This document shows, piece by piece, positions 46,607 through 58,731 of a stretch of DNA of 64,000 bases. The position numbers were made by a program, and so were the translations under genes. Below the pieces are notes generated by a model. It was not told the origin of the DNA, did no database searches, and saw only the letters and a list, made by a program, of their open reading frames with translations. Source of the stretch: Notoacmeibacter sp. MSK16QG-6 (GTDB taxonomy: Bacteria; Pseudomonadota; Alphaproteobacteria; Rhizobiales; Rhizobiaceae); contig NZ_JAMYXM010000001.1 in NCBI RefSeq assembly GCF_024158145.1, forward strand, positions 1,426,001 through 1,490,000, written 5' to 3'. The first letter of the stretch is position 1; the number at the start of each line of letters is the position of its first letter.

Positions 46607-47499
46607 GCGTTTTCAGCTTCCGTTTCCGCTTCACGGGTGAATGCGCCTGTAAGCGGGTTCATCCGGCCCGACCATTCCCACTCAGTCGGTCCGGTCATGA
46701 TCACGTGATCGTCTTCACGCCAGAGAAGATCGAGCGGGCCGCCCGGCAGGTTCACCGTCACATGCCGGTTGGTGCGGTGACGGCGGACGCCGGAGACCGC
46801 TGCTGCACAGGCTGCCGAGCCGCAGGCTTCGGTCAAGCCGACACCGCGCTCCCAAGTGCGCAGATCGATGGTCTGTTTGTCTCGGATATAAGCGAGCGAG
46901 ACATTGACCCGTTCCGGGAAAAGCGGGTGGTTTTCGACCAGAGGACCGAACTTCTCCAATTCGTAAGACCAGACATCGTTATCGACGAAAAAGACCGCAT
47001 GAGGATTGCCCATGGAGACGACCGCTGGCGAATGGACAATCGGGTCGTCCGCCGGACCGACCGCCAGTTCGATATGGCGGGTGTCCTGAAACGCCTCCGA
47101 AAGCGGAATGTCCTGCCAGTCGAAGCGCGGGGTGCCCATGTCGACGGCAATCTGGCCATTATCGCGCTCTTCGGCGTTCAGAATGCCGGCGGCGGTTTCG
47201 AAGGTGAAACGATTCTTGCCGGTCTCCGCCGACAGCGCGCTGACGACGCAGCGGGTGCCATTGCCGCACGCGCCGGCTTCAGAACCATCGGCATTCAGAA
47301 TGAGGATGTGCTGATCCGTGCCATTCAGGCGTGGGTCGTGGACGGCCATGATCTGGTCGAAGGCTGTCTCTGCATCCCCGGCCAGCGCGATTGCGGCTTG
47401 CGGACTGACGCGATCATGTCGGCCCCGCATATCCACGACGAGAATGCGGTTGCCGAGCCCGTTCATGCGGGCGAAGGGGGCGGTCGTGTCGTCGGTCAT
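46603..47499 (-). CDS. dapF: diaminopimelate epimerase
   Basis: 298 residues. The two catalytic cysteines are C78 in ACGNG and C226 in EACGSAAC. It interconverts LL- and meso-diaminopimelate for peptidoglycan and lysine. Two alternating DapF half-domains fit the length. The start is one of the N-terminal methionines; MNGLGN at 12-17 is the conserved substrate-loop opening. Lead gene of a dapF-mtaB-hyp-ftsY-yciB unit. Confidence 0.95.
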   Translation of the reverse strand: MTDDTTAPFARMNGLGNRILVVDMRGRHDRVSPQAAIALAGDAETAFDQIMAVHDPRLNGTDQHILILNADGSEAGACGNGTRCVVSALSAETGKNRFTFETAAGILNAEERDNGQIAVDMGTPRFDWQDIPLSEAFQDTRHIELAVGPADDPIVHSPAVVSMGNPHAVFFVDNDVWSYELEKFGPLVENHPLFPERVNVSLAYIRDKQTIDLRTWERGVGLTEACGSAACAAAVSGVRRHRTNRHVTVNLPGGPLDLLWREDDHVIMTGPTEWEWSGRMNPLTGAFTREAETEAENA

Positions 47500-47607
47500 C
47501 GGGCCGGTCGGTCAGGGTGGCGCTGCTTCGCACGGCCGAAACGCCGCGCGATCTCCGCCGCTATATGGCGGAAACCGGCGGCTTTTTCCAGAGCACGGCC
47601 CGGACGG

Positions 47608-47769
47608 TCAGGCGATTGCGATGATGCCCAGCACCGCCAGAAGGAAGAGAACCAGGACGATCGCGATAAGAATCTTCGCGCCGGTCATGGCGGCGCCTGA
47701 AATGCGGCCAAGGCCCAGCAATCCGGCGACTGCGGCCACGATAAGAAGGATGAGAATCCATTTGATCAT
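47608..47769 (-). CDS. DUF1328 small membrane protein
   Basis: 53 residues with two hydrophobic helices, MIKWILILLIVAAVAGLLGL and AKILIAIVLVLFLLAVLGII, separated by GRISGAAMTG. This is the DUF1328/YtjA pattern, common and often stress-induced, function unknown. ATG 47769 follows GGAG; the longer 80-codon frame adds an unlikely N-terminus. Confidence 0.85.
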   Translation of the reverse strand: MIKWILILLIVAAVAGLLGLGRISGAAMTGAKILIAIVLVLFLLAVLGIIAIA

Positions 47770-47995
47770 CGAAGAACTCCAGATAGCGTAACGATTGAAA
47801 GTAGTTGGCGTCCAAGGTCCTGTCGGCAAGTGGCCGGGAACGCGGGCCACCGTCTGTGACCTTGTTGCAACAATTGCCCTGTTGGCCGCCTTACATGGGT
47901 TTTGTTATTCATCTGCTCTTGCCGCGACCAAAAAAGCGCCCTTTTCTGTGACAAGAGGGACACATTGATTTGCGTAAGCGGTGGGGAACAACCCA

Positions 47996-48604
47996 ATGAA
48001 CTTCATTCAACGAGGCGGAACACGTGTTCCGTTGGCTTTTACAATCGCCATCGGAATGGCGGCCATGACCGTCGCGGGATGCACGTCCAGCCGCTTCGAC
48101 GGCGCCTATAACCAGCCGGCGGCTTCGCCTGCGCCTCAGCCATTGCAGCCGGCGCCTGTCCAGACGGTTCAGAGCAATCAATTGCCGCCGCCCGTCGATC
48201 CGGCGACGGCATCGCAGAGCAGCGATCCCAACGATCCGCTCAACCCGCCGCAGAGCGATACGGTCGATGTTGCCGCTGTCAGCCCGACGCCGGAGTCGAG
48301 CCCGTCCGTAACGGCTGCTGGCGCTCCGATTAGCAAAGGCGAAGTGGTAGGCAACTGGAAAACACAGGCAGGCGGCGCAAGCTGCCAGATGTTCCTGACG
48401 CTGACGAAGTATGGAACGGCGTCACGAGGCGGGACACGCGGATGCTCCGGCGATCTGGCCAATCTTCGCGGTTGGGACGTCAAAGGCAGCCAGCTCGTGC
48501 TTTATGACGAGAGCGGCGGCACGATCGGACGGCTTTATGGCGCAGGACCGGGCCGTTACTCCGGCCAGACCTCATCCGGTACGCCCGTCACGCTCTCACG
48601 CTAG
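47996..48604 (+). CDS. omp19: Omp19/AprI-type protease inhibitor lipoprotein
   Basis: 202 residues. The signal ends in the lipobox VAGC with C29 as the lipidated cysteine. After a long Pro/Gln/Ser-rich linker, a C-terminal beta domain runs VGNWKTQAGGASCQMFLT...RGCSGDLANLRGWDVKGSQLVLYDESGG and ends in PVTLSR. This closely resembles Brucella Omp19, an outer-membrane lipoprotein that inhibits proteases. Two cysteines may form a disulphide. Start at 47996 by the GGGGA site. A strong terminator follows. Confidence 0.88.
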   Translation: MNFIQRGGTRVPLAFTIAIGMAAMTVAGCTSSRFDGAYNQPAASPAPQPLQPAPVQTVQSNQLPPPVDPATASQSSDPNDPLNPPQSDTVDVAAVSPTPESSPSVTAAGAPISKGEVVGNWKTQAGGASCQMFLTLTKYGTASRGGTRGCSGDLANLRGWDVKGSQLVLYDESGGTIGRLYGAGPGRYSGQTSSGTPVTLSR

Positions 48605-48632
48605 AGATGCGCAAGGGATGATGACGAAGCCC

Positions 48633-48659
48633 AAAGGCGCGGCGCTGGCCGCGCCTTTT
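48633..48659 (+). terminator. intrinsic terminator after omp19
   Basis: GGCGCGGC (48636-48643) pairs with GCCGCGCC (48648-48655) around GCTG, with AAA before and TTTT after, 29 bp beyond the omp19 stop. Confidence 0.9.
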
Positions 48660-48713
48660 CATTTGCCCGCATTTTCTTGACGCCGCATAGCGCCCAGCCT
48701 AATCGCCCCGATC

Positions 48714-49898
48714 ATGAGCACAGCACCTCACACCGGCCACGAGCTTGTCGATCCTTCGCCCGTTCGCGAAGCATACGAACATAAGGTGTCGACCGACGAT
48801 CTGGTGGCCGATCCGATCCAGCGCGATGCGGCCGACCGGCTCGACCGGCTCGTCAATGATCTTGCCGAAGCGCGCCCCGCTACCAAGAGCAGCGCTCTCG
48901 GCTGGCTGTTCGGCAAGCGGCGGGAGAAGCGCAGCGTACGTGGTCTCTACCTGTATGGCGGCGTCGGTCGCGGCAAAACCATGCTGATGGATCTCTTCTT
49001 CGCGCATGCTCCGCTGAAGCGGAAGCGGCGAAGCCATTTCAACGATTTCATGGCCGATGTTCATGACCGGATCGGTGCGCACCGGCAGGCGCTCAAGAAC
49101 GGTGAGGCGAAAAGCGACGATCCGATACCTCCTGTCGCCGAGCAGATCGCCGAGGAAAGCTGGCTGATCTGTTTTGACGAGTTCACCGTGACCGATATTG
49201 CCGACGCCATGGTGCTGTCGCGCCTGTTCTCGGCGCTTTTCGATAATGGCTGCGTTCTGGTTGCGACCTCCAATGTCGCGCCGGACGATCTCTACAAGGA
49301 CGGACTGAACCGTTCTTTGTTCACACCGTTTATCGATGTCTTGAAGGCCCATACCGACATTATGGAGCTGGATAACGGTCACGATTACCGGTTGGACAAG
49401 CTATCCGCACTGCCGGTTTACATGACGCCGCTTTCGGAAGAGACCGCACGGCAGATGGATCGGGCCTGGCAGACGGCGACAGACGGCAAGAGCGAAGACG
49501 CCGAAACAGTGGAAGTGAAAGGCCGAACGATCGAGGTGCCCCGCACGGCTGGCCGAATGGCCCGATTCACCTTCGATGAGTTGTGTAATCGCCCGCTCGG
49601 CGCGCGCGATTACATGGCGCTGACGGACCGCTTCGACCATTTTTTCATCGAAGGCGTTCCGCAGATGGATCTGGACCGGCGCAACGAAGCCAAACGGTTC
49701 ATCCTGCTGATCGACACGCTGTACGACCGCAAGAAATGCCTGCACCTGTCCGCTGCAGCGCCGGCCAGCGATCTGTATGTCGGTAAAAGCGGTACGGAAT
49801 CCTTCGAATTCGACCGGACTGTCAGTCGGCTGATCGAAATGCGCGACGAGAACTGGCCTCCCAAAAATGCCGCTGGCCGGGTTGCGGCTGGAGAATGA
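48714..49898 (+). CDS. zapE: cell division ATPase (AFG1/ZapE)
   Basis: A 394-residue AAA-type ATPase. Walker A is GGVGRGKTM (82-90) and Walker B LICFDEFTVTDIADAM, with a C-terminal ALTDRFDHFFIEGVP region. ZapE modulates Z-ring stability in E. coli; mitochondrial AFG1 relatives help membrane-protein quality control. The N-terminal helix binds a partner. Placed ahead of mdh, as in many alphaproteobacteria, with a small-gene insertion between. Confidence 0.94.
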   Translation: MSTAPHTGHELVDPSPVREAYEHKVSTDDLVADPIQRDAADRLDRLVNDLAEARPATKSSALGWLFGKRREKRSVRGLYLYGGVGRGKTMLMDLFFAHAPLKRKRRSHFNDFMADVHDRIGAHRQALKNGEAKSDDPIPPVAEQIAEESWLICFDEFTVTDIADAMVLSRLFSALFDNGCVLVATSNVAPDDLYKDGLNRSLFTPFIDVLKAHTDIMELDNGHDYRLDKLSALPVYMTPLSEETARQMDRAWQTATDGKSEDAETVEVKGRTIEVPRTAGRMARFTFDELCNRPLGARDYMALTDRFDHFFIEGVPQMDLDRRNEAKRFILLIDTLYDRKKCLHLSAAAPASDLYVGKSGTESFEFDRTVSRLIEMRDENWPPKNAAGRVAAGE

Positions 49899-49979
49899 GC
49901 TTTGGCTAGCCGATAAAATAAGCCGACCGGGAACGTCTTCGAACATAGAACATTATGTGAACAAACCACAGGAGTTTGC

Positions 49980-50213
49980 ATGATGACGACCCAGTCCAAT
50001 CCCAATCCGAAAGATGAGCCGGTCGGTAATGCCGAGAAAGACCCTGAAAACTGGGTGACCGGAGATGAAGAGATGACCGGCGCACAGGCGAGTTATCTCA
50101 AGACCCTGAGCGAAGAGGCGGGCGAGCCGTTCGATGACGGCCTCACAAAGGCCGAGGCCAGCCAGCGGATCGACGAATTGCAATCGACGACAGGACGCGG
50201 CCAGGCTAAATGA
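49980..50213 (+). CDS. DUF3072 family small protein
   Basis: 77 residues. The pattern DPENWVTGDEEMTGAQASYLKTL...AGEPFDDGLTKAEASQRIDELQ is the DUF3072 core: short, acidic and predicted helical. AGGAG at good spacing supports 49980 (MM start). No known function. Likely independent of zapE. Confidence 0.88.
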   Translation: MMTTQSNPNPKDEPVGNAEKDPENWVTGDEEMTGAQASYLKTLSEEAGEPFDDGLTKAEASQRIDELQSTTGRGQAK

Positions 50214-50308
50214 TTTGATAGGCTTGCTCCTCAGCAATATCTGGTCGAGCCGATGGAAGCGATGTAGAGCGCAATCGGCGTCAATCTCATCGCACCGCCG
50301 AGTTCTGC

Positions 50309-50713
50309 ATGGCTTTCTCGATTGCCCTCGTCACCCTTATCGTGCCCGATTACGACGAGGCGCTCGCCTTTTATTGCGGTATGCTCGGCTTTAATCTGCT
50401 GGAAGATACGGATCTTGGCGGCGGGAAACGCTGGTTGCGGGTTTCGCCGGATGGCGGCGGCACCGCTCTTCTTCTTGCAAAGGCAGCGACGGATGGGCAA
50501 GCGAAGTCTATCGGCTGTCAGGTTGGTGGGCGCGTGGCGTTTTTCCTTCAGACCGATGCGTTCGATCGTGATTGGCGGGCTATGAGCGACGCAGGCGTTC
50601 ATTTCGTTGAAACGCCTCGCGAGGAAAGGTACGGCAAGGTTGCCGTGTTCGAAGATCCCTTCGGGAATCGGTGGGATCTGATCCAGCCGATGCGTGCGCT
50701 CGCCGATCGATGA
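50309..50713 (+). CDS. VOC superfamily (glyoxalase/bleomycin-resistance fold) protein
   Basis: 134 residues, two betaalphabetabetabeta units. IVPDYDEALAFYCGMLGF opens the fold and VFEDPFGNRWDLIQ closes it with a metal-position residue. It matches VOC dioxygenase/isomerase or resistance proteins; which reaction is unknown. Its stop overlaps the EamA gene start, so the two form a small operon. Confidence 0.87.
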   Translation: MAFSIALVTLIVPDYDEALAFYCGMLGFNLLEDTDLGGGKRWLRVSPDGGGTALLLAKAATDGQAKSIGCQVGGRVAFFLQTDAFDRDWRAMSDAGVHFVETPREERYGKVAVFEDPFGNRWDLIQPMRALADR

Positions 50714-51594
50714 TGAATCGTCCCATACCTCTGCTTCTGTTGACCGGTTTCATGCTGGGCTTGATCTTTCCGATGGGCCGCATCGCTGTCGAGGCAGGCG
50801 TGCCGCCTATCGTTTGGACATTCCTGATCGCAGCGGGATCGGGCATCGGGCTCGGCTTTCCGCTCATTCATCGTCTTCGTCGATGCGACTGGCCGAAAGG
50901 CTTCTGGTTCTATGCCGTGGTTTCTGGCCTTATCTCCAACGTCTTGCCGAACCTCATCGTTTTCGCCAGCGCACCGCGTCTCGGCGCGGGTCATGTCGGG
51001 CTCATGTTCACACTGTCCCCGGTCTGTACTCTGGCGCTTTCGCTGGCGGTCGGAATGCGGCGGCCCAGCCCCATCGCCCTTGCCGGAATCGCCATCGGTT
51101 TTGTCGGCGCCGTGATCCTGGTTCTTGGCAAGGGTGAGGTGAGACCGGTTCAAGCCGATACGCTGTGGCTGTCTCTGGCGCTTCTCATTCCGGTGTCTCT
51201 CGGTCTTGGCAATATCTATCGCGGCCTCGCATGGCCCGACGGCGCTGGCGCGATGGAACTGGCTTCGGCCAGCAATCTTACTTCGGCGCTCATGCTCATT
51301 GGAGCAATTGCGAATTTTGGCGGGGGTGTTCAGCAATTGGCGACATTAGGCGGCGTGCCTGCCTTGAGTGGGGCGCAACTTGTTCTATCCTGCGCTTATT
51401 ATCTCACTCTTTTTGCACTTCAGCGCGCTGGCGGACCCGTTTATCTCAGTCAGATCGGCTATGTCGGTGCGACAGTCGCATTGGCTAGCGGAGTGCTTGC
51501 GCTAGGTGAGCAGTACGGACCGATGACCTGGGCGGGCGCGGCCATCGTTTTGATCGGCATCGGTTTTACGATACGCGCCCAACTGCGCCGATAG
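50710..51594 (+). CDS. EamA/DMT family transporter
   Basis: 294 residues and about ten membrane helices in two EamA repeats. LTGFMLGLIFPMGRIAVEAG begins the first, and AGPVY-like LQRAGGPVYLSQIGYVGATVALASG the second. Probably exports a small metabolite. Start at 50710 overlaps the VOC stop (ATGA). No substrate can be assigned. Confidence 0.87.
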   Translation: MMNRPIPLLLLTGFMLGLIFPMGRIAVEAGVPPIVWTFLIAAGSGIGLGFPLIHRLRRCDWPKGFWFYAVVSGLISNVLPNLIVFASAPRLGAGHVGLMFTLSPVCTLALSLAVGMRRPSPIALAGIAIGFVGAVILVLGKGEVRPVQADTLWLSLALLIPVSLGLGNIYRGLAWPDGAGAMELASASNLTSALMLIGAIANFGGGVQQLATLGGVPALSGAQLVLSCAYYLTLFALQRAGGPVYLSQIGYVGATVALASGVLALGEQYGPMTWAGAAIVLIGIGFTIRAQLRR

Positions 51595-51660
51595 GCGGTT
51601 GTGGGAGCGCGTAGGCCGAGTTGATTTGAAATAGTGAAAAGTTAGAACCAATATTTTTGA

Positions 51661-52806
<1,146 letters not shown>

Positions 52807-52838
52807 CCGTTACCGGGGAGCTTCTGGAGGATAGGCGG

Positions 52839-53405
52839 ATGAGGCGATTTGCTTCTGCTTTGCTTCTTCTAATGGCGGCGACATTGCCTGTCGGCGCGGC
52901 GGAGTCCGTCTATTCCAAGCTCGACCTCGATCGGTGCGACATTCTCGATCAATATGAGGAGGGCGGGGGTTTCGATGCACGTTGCAGGGGCATTGACGGT
53001 TATCCCGTCTATGTCAGCGAAGGCGACGCCCGCATGAGCGTCAGCTTCGGCGAGCCCGGCAAGACCTTCGGTACGTTCGGCCCCTTCAATTCCCTTGGCA
53101 AGACGGTCGAGTGGCGAATGTTCAATGGCGAGCCGCATGCCGCCATAATCCGATATCACCTGGAGACCGGGAGTGAGCCCAATGAAAAGGGCGATGCACT
53201 CGTGGTCTACAAGGTTGCGCGCAGCGGCGATGCGGGCTGCCCCATGGCGGCCATTGATGTTTCCACGACGGAGCAGCCTAACGGCGTCGCCAGAGGCGTC
53301 GCGGCATTTGCGCCGCGTTTCGACTGCGAGCGTTCCGCCATCATTATCAGCGGTCCGGAGGGACTCGGCCGCTCATTCAATCCCGCCGTGCCGGAAGGCC
53401 GCTAG
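52839..53405 (+). CDS. exported protein of unknown function within the mdh-suc operon
   Basis: 188 residues with signal peptide ([20 protein letters not shown], cleavage near GAAES). The rest has several cysteines ([23 protein letters not shown]) that could form two disulphides, and a beta-rich look. No family recognised. GGAGG eight bases upstream fixes ATG 52839. It lies between mdh and sucC with short gaps, so it is co-transcribed with TCA genes although it is exported. Confidence 0.75.
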   Translation: MRRFASALLLLMAATLPVGAAESVYSKLDLDRCDILDQYEEGGGFDARCRGIDGYPVYVSEGDARMSVSFGEPGKTFGTFGPFNSLGKTVEWRMFNGEPHAAIIRYHLETGSEPNEKGDALVVYKVARSGDAGCPMAAIDVSTTEQPNGVARGVAAFAPRFDCERSAIIISGPEGLGRSFNPAVPEGR

Positions 53406-53431
53406 GCGGACCCGCCCCAAGAGGAGTCAGA

Positions 53432-54625
53432 ATGAATATTCATGAATATCAGGCCAAGGCGCTGCTGAAGGAGTATGGCGCGCCCGTGGCTGAGGGTGTG
53501 CCGGTTTTTGAGGCCACAGAAGCAGAGGCTGCGGCCAAGAAGCTGCCCGGGCCGCTCTATGTCGTGAAAAGCCAGATTCACGCGGGCGGGCGCGGTAAAG
53601 GCAAATTCCGTGAGCTGCCCGCTGACGCCAAGGGCGGTGTTCGCCTCGCCAAATCCGTCGACGAGGTCGTCCAGAACGTCAACGAGATGCTCGGCAATAC
53701 GCTTGTCACCAAGCAGACCGGCGATGAGGGCAAGCAGGTCAACCGCCTCTATATCGAAGACGGCGCCGACATCGACCGCGAGCTTTATCTCTCCATCCTC
53801 GTCGACCGTTCGACTGGCAAGAACGCCTTCGTCGTTTCGACCGAGGGCGGTATGGATATCGAGGCGGTCGCCGAGGAAACGCCGGAAAAGATCCTGACCC
53901 TGCCGATTGATCCGTCGAGCGGTGTGACCGGAGAGGATTGCGACAGGCTATGCGAGGCGCTGAAGCTGGACGGCGCGGCCAAGGAGGACGGCCACAAGCT
54001 GTTCCCGATCCTCTACAAAGCCTACACAGAGAAGGATATGAGCCTGCTCGAGGTCAATCCGCTGATCGTCATGACGGACGGCCATCTTCGGGTGCTCGAC
54101 GCCAAGGTCTCGTTCGATGGCAATGCGCTCTTCCGCCACGACGACGTGACGGCTCTTCGCGACAAAAGCGAAGAGGATGAAAAGGAAATCGAGGCGTCCA
54201 AATACGACCTCGCTTATGTCGCGCTCGACGGCAATATCGGTTGCATGGTCAATGGCGCGGGTCTGGCCATGGCGACGATGGATATCATCAAGCTCTATGG
54301 CGCGGAGCCGGCCAACTTTCTCGATGTCGGCGGCGGCGCAACGACCGAAAAGGTCACAGCGGCGTTCAAGATCATCACTGCCGATCCGGCGGTCGAGGGC
54401 ATTCTGGTCAATATTTTCGGCGGCATCATGAAGTGCGACGTGATCGCCGAGGGCGTGATCGCAGCGGTCAAGGAAGTGGGCCTGAAAGTGCCCCTCGTTG
54501 TCCGTCTCGAAGGCACCAATGTCGAAAAGGGCAAACAGCTCATCAATGAAAGCGACCTGAACGTCATCGCCGCAGACGATCTGGACGATGCGGCGCAGAA
54601 GATCGTCAATGCGGTGAAGGGCTGA
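53432..54625 (+). CDS. sucC: succinyl-CoA synthetase beta subunit
   Basis: 397 residues, ATP-grasp domain followed by a CoA-ligase domain. [19 protein letters not shown] is the family start, [10 protein letters not shown] supports nucleotide binding, and [13 protein letters not shown] is the C-terminal motif. It binds nucleotide in the SucCD complex, converting succinyl-CoA to succinate with ATP or GTP formation. AGAGGAG precedes the ATG. Confidence 0.97.
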   Translation: MNIHEYQAKALLKEYGAPVAEGVPVFEATEAEAAAKKLPGPLYVVKSQIHAGGRGKGKFRELPADAKGGVRLAKSVDEVVQNVNEMLGNTLVTKQTGDEGKQVNRLYIEDGADIDRELYLSILVDRSTGKNAFVVSTEGGMDIEAVAEETPEKILTLPIDPSSGVTGEDCDRLCEALKLDGAAKEDGHKLFPILYKAYTEKDMSLLEVNPLIVMTDGHLRVLDAKVSFDGNALFRHDDVTALRDKSEEDEKEIEASKYDLAYVALDGNIGCMVNGAGLAMATMDIIKLYGAEPANFLDVGGGATTEKVTAAFKIITADPAVEGILVNIFGGIMKCDVIAEGVIAAVKEVGLKVPLVVRLEGTNVEKGKQLINESDLNVIAADDLDDAAQKIVNAVKG

Positions 54626-54638
54626 GGGCAGATTCGAT

Positions 54639-55541
54639 ATGAGTATTCTCGTCAATAAAGACACCAAGGTCCTCGTGCAGGGCCTGACCGGCAATACCGG
54701 CACGTTCCACACCGAGCAGGCGCTGGCCTATTACGGCACGCAGATGGTCGGCGGCACGCACCCCAAGAAGGGCGGCCAGACCTGGCAGGGCTCCAATGGC
54801 GAAGAACTTCCAATCTTTGCCTCCGTGAAAGAAGGTAAGGACGCCACCGGCGCCAATGCTTCCGTCGTCTATGTCCCGCCGGCAGGCGCGGCCGCTGCGA
54901 TCATCGAAGCGATAGAGGCGGAAATTCCACTGATCATTTGTATCACCGAAGGCATTCCGGTGCAGGACATGGTCAAGGTGAAGGCCCGCCTGGCGGACAG
55001 CAACTCGCGCCTTATCGGGCCGAACTGCCCGGGCGTGCTGACGCCGGAAGAATGCAAGATCGGCATCATGCCGGGCTCGATCTTCAAGAAGGGCTCGGTC
55101 GGCATCCTGTCGCGTTCGGGCACGCTGACTTATGAGGCCGTCTTCCAGACTACCAATGAAGGCCTCGGCCAGTCGACCGCGGTCGGCATTGGCGGCGATC
55201 CGGTCAAGGGCACCGAATTTATCGACATGCTCGACATGTTCCTCGACGATGACGAGACCGAGTCGATCATCATGATCGGCGAGATCGGCGGTTCTGCCGA
55301 AGAAGACGCCTCGGAATGGCTGAAGGAACAGGCCGCAAAGGGCCGCAAGAAGCCGATGGTCGGCTTCATCGCGGGTCGAACCGCGCCTCCCGGACGGACC
55401 ATGGGCCATGCCGGCGCGGTCATCTCCGGCGGCAAAGGCGGCGCTGACGACAAGATCGCGGCAATGGAAGATGCCGGCATCACGGTCTCGCCGTCGCCCG
55501 CGCGCCTCGGCAAGACGCTGGTTGAGGTTCTGAAGGGCTAA
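54639..55541 (+). CDS. sucD: succinyl-CoA synthetase alpha subunit
   Basis: 300 residues, CoA-binding domain with [15 protein letters not shown] and the phosphohistidine H257 in [14 protein letters not shown] and [12 protein letters not shown] are also typical. It carries the CoA site and the phosphohistidine intermediate. Thirteen bases separate it from sucC. Confidence 0.97.
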   Translation: MSILVNKDTKVLVQGLTGNTGTFHTEQALAYYGTQMVGGTHPKKGGQTWQGSNGEELPIFASVKEGKDATGANASVVYVPPAGAAAAIIEAIEAEIPLIICITEGIPVQDMVKVKARLADSNSRLIGPNCPGVLTPEECKIGIMPGSIFKKGSVGILSRSGTLTYEAVFQTTNEGLGQSTAVGIGGDPVKGTEFIDMLDMFLDDDETESIIMIGEIGGSAEEDASEWLKEQAAKGRKKPMVGFIAGRTAPPGRTMGHAGAVISGGKGGADDKIAAMEDAGITVSPSPARLGKTLVEVLKG

Positions 55542-55691
55542 GCCCACTTTAAGATTTATCCTGGCCGGTCGTGAGGCTGGCCGGGATTAGAAGTGGCGGT
55601 CGGGGAACTGCCGGAACGACAGGCGAGGGTGCCGCAAATTGGATTGGCGGCGAACATTTCAGGAGCCGGGTGTAACGTCCGGATAAGTGCG

Positions 55692-58600
55692 ATGGCACGG
55701 AACGACCAACAGAACGAAACCTTTGCCGAAAGCTCGTTCCTTTACGGCGGCAATGCCGACTATCTGGAGCAGATTTATGCGCGCTGGCAGGACGATCCGT
55801 CGTCGGTCAGCGAAGACCTCCGCAGCTTTTTCGAAAGCGTGGGCGACGAAGCGGCGATCGTAAAGAAGAACGCCGAAGGTCCGTCGTGGGAGCGACCGGA
55901 CTGGCCAATCGCCGAGAATGGCGAAATGGTCTCCGCGCTGGATGGCGACTGGGGCGCGGTCGAGAAGACGCTCGAGACAAAAATCCGCTCGAAAAGCGAG
56001 AAAGTGGCGGCCCTGCGCGGCGAGCCGGCTGTTTCGCAGGAGCAAATTCACCAGCAGACACGCGATTCCGTGCGCGCAACGATGATGATCCGCGCCTATC
56101 GCGCGCGCGGCCATCTTCACGCCAATCTGGACCCGCTCGGTCTTGCGGGCGACAAGGAAGATTACGACGAACTGTCGCCGGCCAATTACGGTTTTGAGGA
56201 AAAAGACCTCGATCGTCCGATCTTCATCGACAATATGCTGGGGCTGGAGACCGCGACCGTTCGCCAGATGATCGATATTCTGCGGCGGACCTACTGCTCG
56301 TCGATCGGCGTGGAGTTCATGCATATCTCCAATCCGGAGGAGAAGCTTTGGATTCAGCAGCGAATCGAAGGTCCCGACAAGGGCGTCGATTTCACCGATA
56401 TGGGCAAGAAGGCGATTATGCAGAAGCTGGTCGAGGCCGAAGGCTTCGAACAGTTTCTCGACGTCAAATATCGGGGCACCAAGCGTTTCGGCCTGGACGG
56501 GGGCGAAGCGGTGGTGCCTGCGCTGGAGCAGATCATCAAGCGTGGCGGCCAGCTCGGTCTGAAGGAAATCGTCTTCGGCATGGCCCACCGCGGCCGTCTC
56601 AACGTCCTCAGCCAGGTGATGGCGAAGCCCCATCGCGCGATCTTCCACGAGTTCAAGGGCGGCTCGTTCAAGCCGGACGAGGTCGAGGGATCGGGCGACG
56701 TTAAATACCATCTCGGCGCTTCGTCGGACCGCGAGTTCGACGGCAACAATGTGCACCTGTCACTGACGGCCAATCCGTCCCATCTGGAGATCGTGGACCC
56801 GGTGGTGCTGGGTAAGGCGCGAGCCAAGCAGGATCAGCATTTCGGCCGCAAGCGCGAGGAAATCGTCCCGCTGGATGCGCGGGTCAAGGTCCTTCCGCTT
56901 CTTATCCATGGCGACGCCGCCTTTGCCGGCCAGGGCGTCGTGCCGGAATGTTTCGGCCTTTCCGGTCTGCGCGGCCACCGCGTCGCCGGTTCGGTGCATT
57001 TCATCATCAACAACCAGATCGGCTTCACCACCAATCCGCGCTTCTCCCGCTCCTCGCCCTATCCGTCAGATGTCGCCAAGATGATCGGGGCGCCGATCCT
57101 GCACGTGAACGGTGACGATCCGGAAGCGGTGGTCTATGCGGCGAAGGTCGCCATCGAATTTCGTATGAAGTTCTTCAAGCCGGTCGTCATCGATATGTTC
57201 TGCTATCGTCGCTACGGGCACAATGAAAGCGACGAGCCGAGCTTCACCCAACCGAAGATGTACAAGGTCATTCGCCAGCATCCAACGGTCGTCTCGCTCT
57301 ACGGTGAAAAGCTGATCGAGGATGGTTTGATCAGCGAGGGCGAACTGGACAAGATGCAGAGCGACTGGCGCGTCCATCTTGATGAAGAGTTCGACGCTGG
57401 AGACGCGTACGAACCCAATAAGGCCGACTGGCTGGACGGTGCGTGGCGTGGTCTTCGCAAGGCCGATGTCGCCGACGAACAGCGCCGTGGCAAGACCGCC
57501 GTGCCAAAGAAAACCCTGGAAGAGATCGGTCGCAAGATCTCGACCGTTCCGGAGGATCTGGAAGCGCACAAGACGGTTCGGCGTTTCATGGACAATCGCC
57601 GCAAGATGATCGAAGCGGGCGAGGGGATCGACTGGGCGACTGGCGAAGCGCTGGCTTTCGGCTCGCTTCTGATGGAAGGCAGCCCTGTGCGCCTTTCCGG
57701 TCAGGACAGTGAACGCGGCACGTTCAGCCAGCGTCATTCGGTGCTCTACGATCAGCGCACTGAAGACCGCTATGTGCCGCTCAACAATCTCGGTGCGAAC
57801 CAGTCCTATTTCGAAGTCATCAATTCCATGCTCTCCGAAGAGGCTGTGCTCGGCTATGAATACGGCTTCAGCCTTGCCGAGCCACGGGCGTTGACGCTTT
57901 GGGAGGCGCAGTTCGGCGATTTCGCCAATGGCGCGCAGGTGGTGTTCGATCAGTTCATATCGTCTGGCGAGCGCAAATGGCTGCGTATGAGCGGTCTCGT
58001 CTGCCTCCTGCCGCACGGCTATGAGGGGCAGGGGCCGGAACATTCTTCGGCACGGCTGGAGCGGTTTTTGCAGCTTTGCGCCGAAGACAATATGCAGGTC
58101 GCCTATTGCTCGACGCCGGCGAACTATTTCCATATTCTGCGTCGCCAGCAGGTGCGCGATTTCCGCAAACCGCTGATCCTGATGACGCCGAAAAGCCTGT
58201 TGCGCCACAAACGCGCGGTTTCCAAACTTTCGGAAATGAGCGGCGAAAGCACCTTCCATCGCCTGCTTTACGACGATGCGGAGTACAATCCGGATTCGGT
58301 TGAGACCAAGCTCGTCAGCGACAGCAAGATACGCCGCGTGGTGATGTGCTCCGGCAAGGTCTATTACGATCTTCTGGAGGAGCGCGAAAAGCGCGGCATC
58401 AACGATATCTATCTGCTGCGCGTCGAACAGCTCTATCCTTTCCCGGCCAAGGCGCTCATCAACGAATTGTCTCGCTTCAAGACAGCCGAGATGGTCTGGT
58501 GCCAGGAAGAGCCGAAGAATATGGGCGCCTGGAGCTTCATCGACCCTTATCTCGAATGGGTGCTGGCCCATATCGACGCCACACATCAGCGGGTTCGTTA

Positions 58601-58697
58601 CACCGGACGAGCGGCTTCGGCCTCGCCGGCAACGGGTCTGATGAAGAAACATTTGGAACAACTCGAGGCTTTCCTCGAGGACGCGCTCGGCGACTGA
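55692..58697 (+). CDS. sucA: 2-oxoglutarate dehydrogenase E1 component
   Basis: 1001 residues. [20 protein letters not shown] at the start matches alphaproteobacterial SucA, so 55692 is chosen over the upstream frame. TPP and Mg motifs lie in the middle ([29 protein letters not shown]) and [13 protein letters not shown] is diagnostic. It decarboxylates 2-oxoglutarate and transfers succinyl to the E2 lipoyl group. The 150-bp gap before it holds no other gene. Confidence 0.97.
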   Translation: MARNDQQNETFAESSFLYGGNADYLEQIYARWQDDPSSVSEDLRSFFESVGDEAAIVKKNAEGPSWERPDWPIAENGEMVSALDGDWGAVEKTLETKIRSKSEKVAALRGEPAVSQEQIHQQTRDSVRATMMIRAYRARGHLHANLDPLGLAGDKEDYDELSPANYGFEEKDLDRPIFIDNMLGLETATVRQMIDILRRTYCSSIGVEFMHISNPEEKLWIQQRIEGPDKGVDFTDMGKKAIMQKLVEAEGFEQFLDVKYRGTKRFGLDGGEAVVPALEQIIKRGGQLGLKEIVFGMAHRGRLNVLSQVMAKPHRAIFHEFKGGSFKPDEVEGSGDVKYHLGASSDREFDGNNVHLSLTANPSHLEIVDPVVLGKARAKQDQHFGRKREEIVPLDARVKVLPLLIHGDAAFAGQGVVPECFGLSGLRGHRVAGSVHFIINNQIGFTTNPRFSRSSPYPSDVAKMIGAPILHVNGDDPEAVVYAAKVAIEFRMKFFKPVVIDMFCYRRYGHNESDEPSFTQPKMYKVIRQHPTVVSLYGEKLIEDGLISEGELDKMQSDWRVHLDEEFDAGDAYEPNKADWLDGAWRGLRKADVADEQRRGKTAVPKKTLEEIGRKISTVPEDLEAHKTVRRFMDNRRKMIEAGEGIDWATGEALAFGSLLMEGSPVRLSGQDSERGTFSQRHSVLYDQRTEDRYVPLNNLGANQSYFEVINSMLSEEAVLGYEYGFSLAEPRALTLWEAQFGDFANGAQVVFDQFISSGERKWLRMSGLVCLLPHGYEGQGPEHSSARLERFLQLCAEDNMQVAYCSTPANYFHILRRQQVRDFRKPLILMTPKSLLRHKRAVSKLSEMSGESTFHRLLYDDAEYNPDSVETKLVSDSKIRRVVMCSGKVYYDLLEEREKRGINDIYLLRVEQLYPFPAKALINELSRFKTAEMVWCQEEPKNMGAWSFIDPYLEWVLAHIDATHQRVRYTGRAASASPATGLMKKHLEQLEAFLEDALGD

Positions 58698-58731
58698 GCG
58701 GATCAACGGAAACGAAGAACGGATCGAAAAT

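Noticed and set aside
45299-46708. 469-codon open frame opposite mtaB
   Set aside because: Antisense to radical-SAM motifs, no plausible protein.
57066-58706. 546-codon open frame opposite sucA
   Set aside because: Mirror of a high-GC gene on the other strand; sucA has all family motifs.
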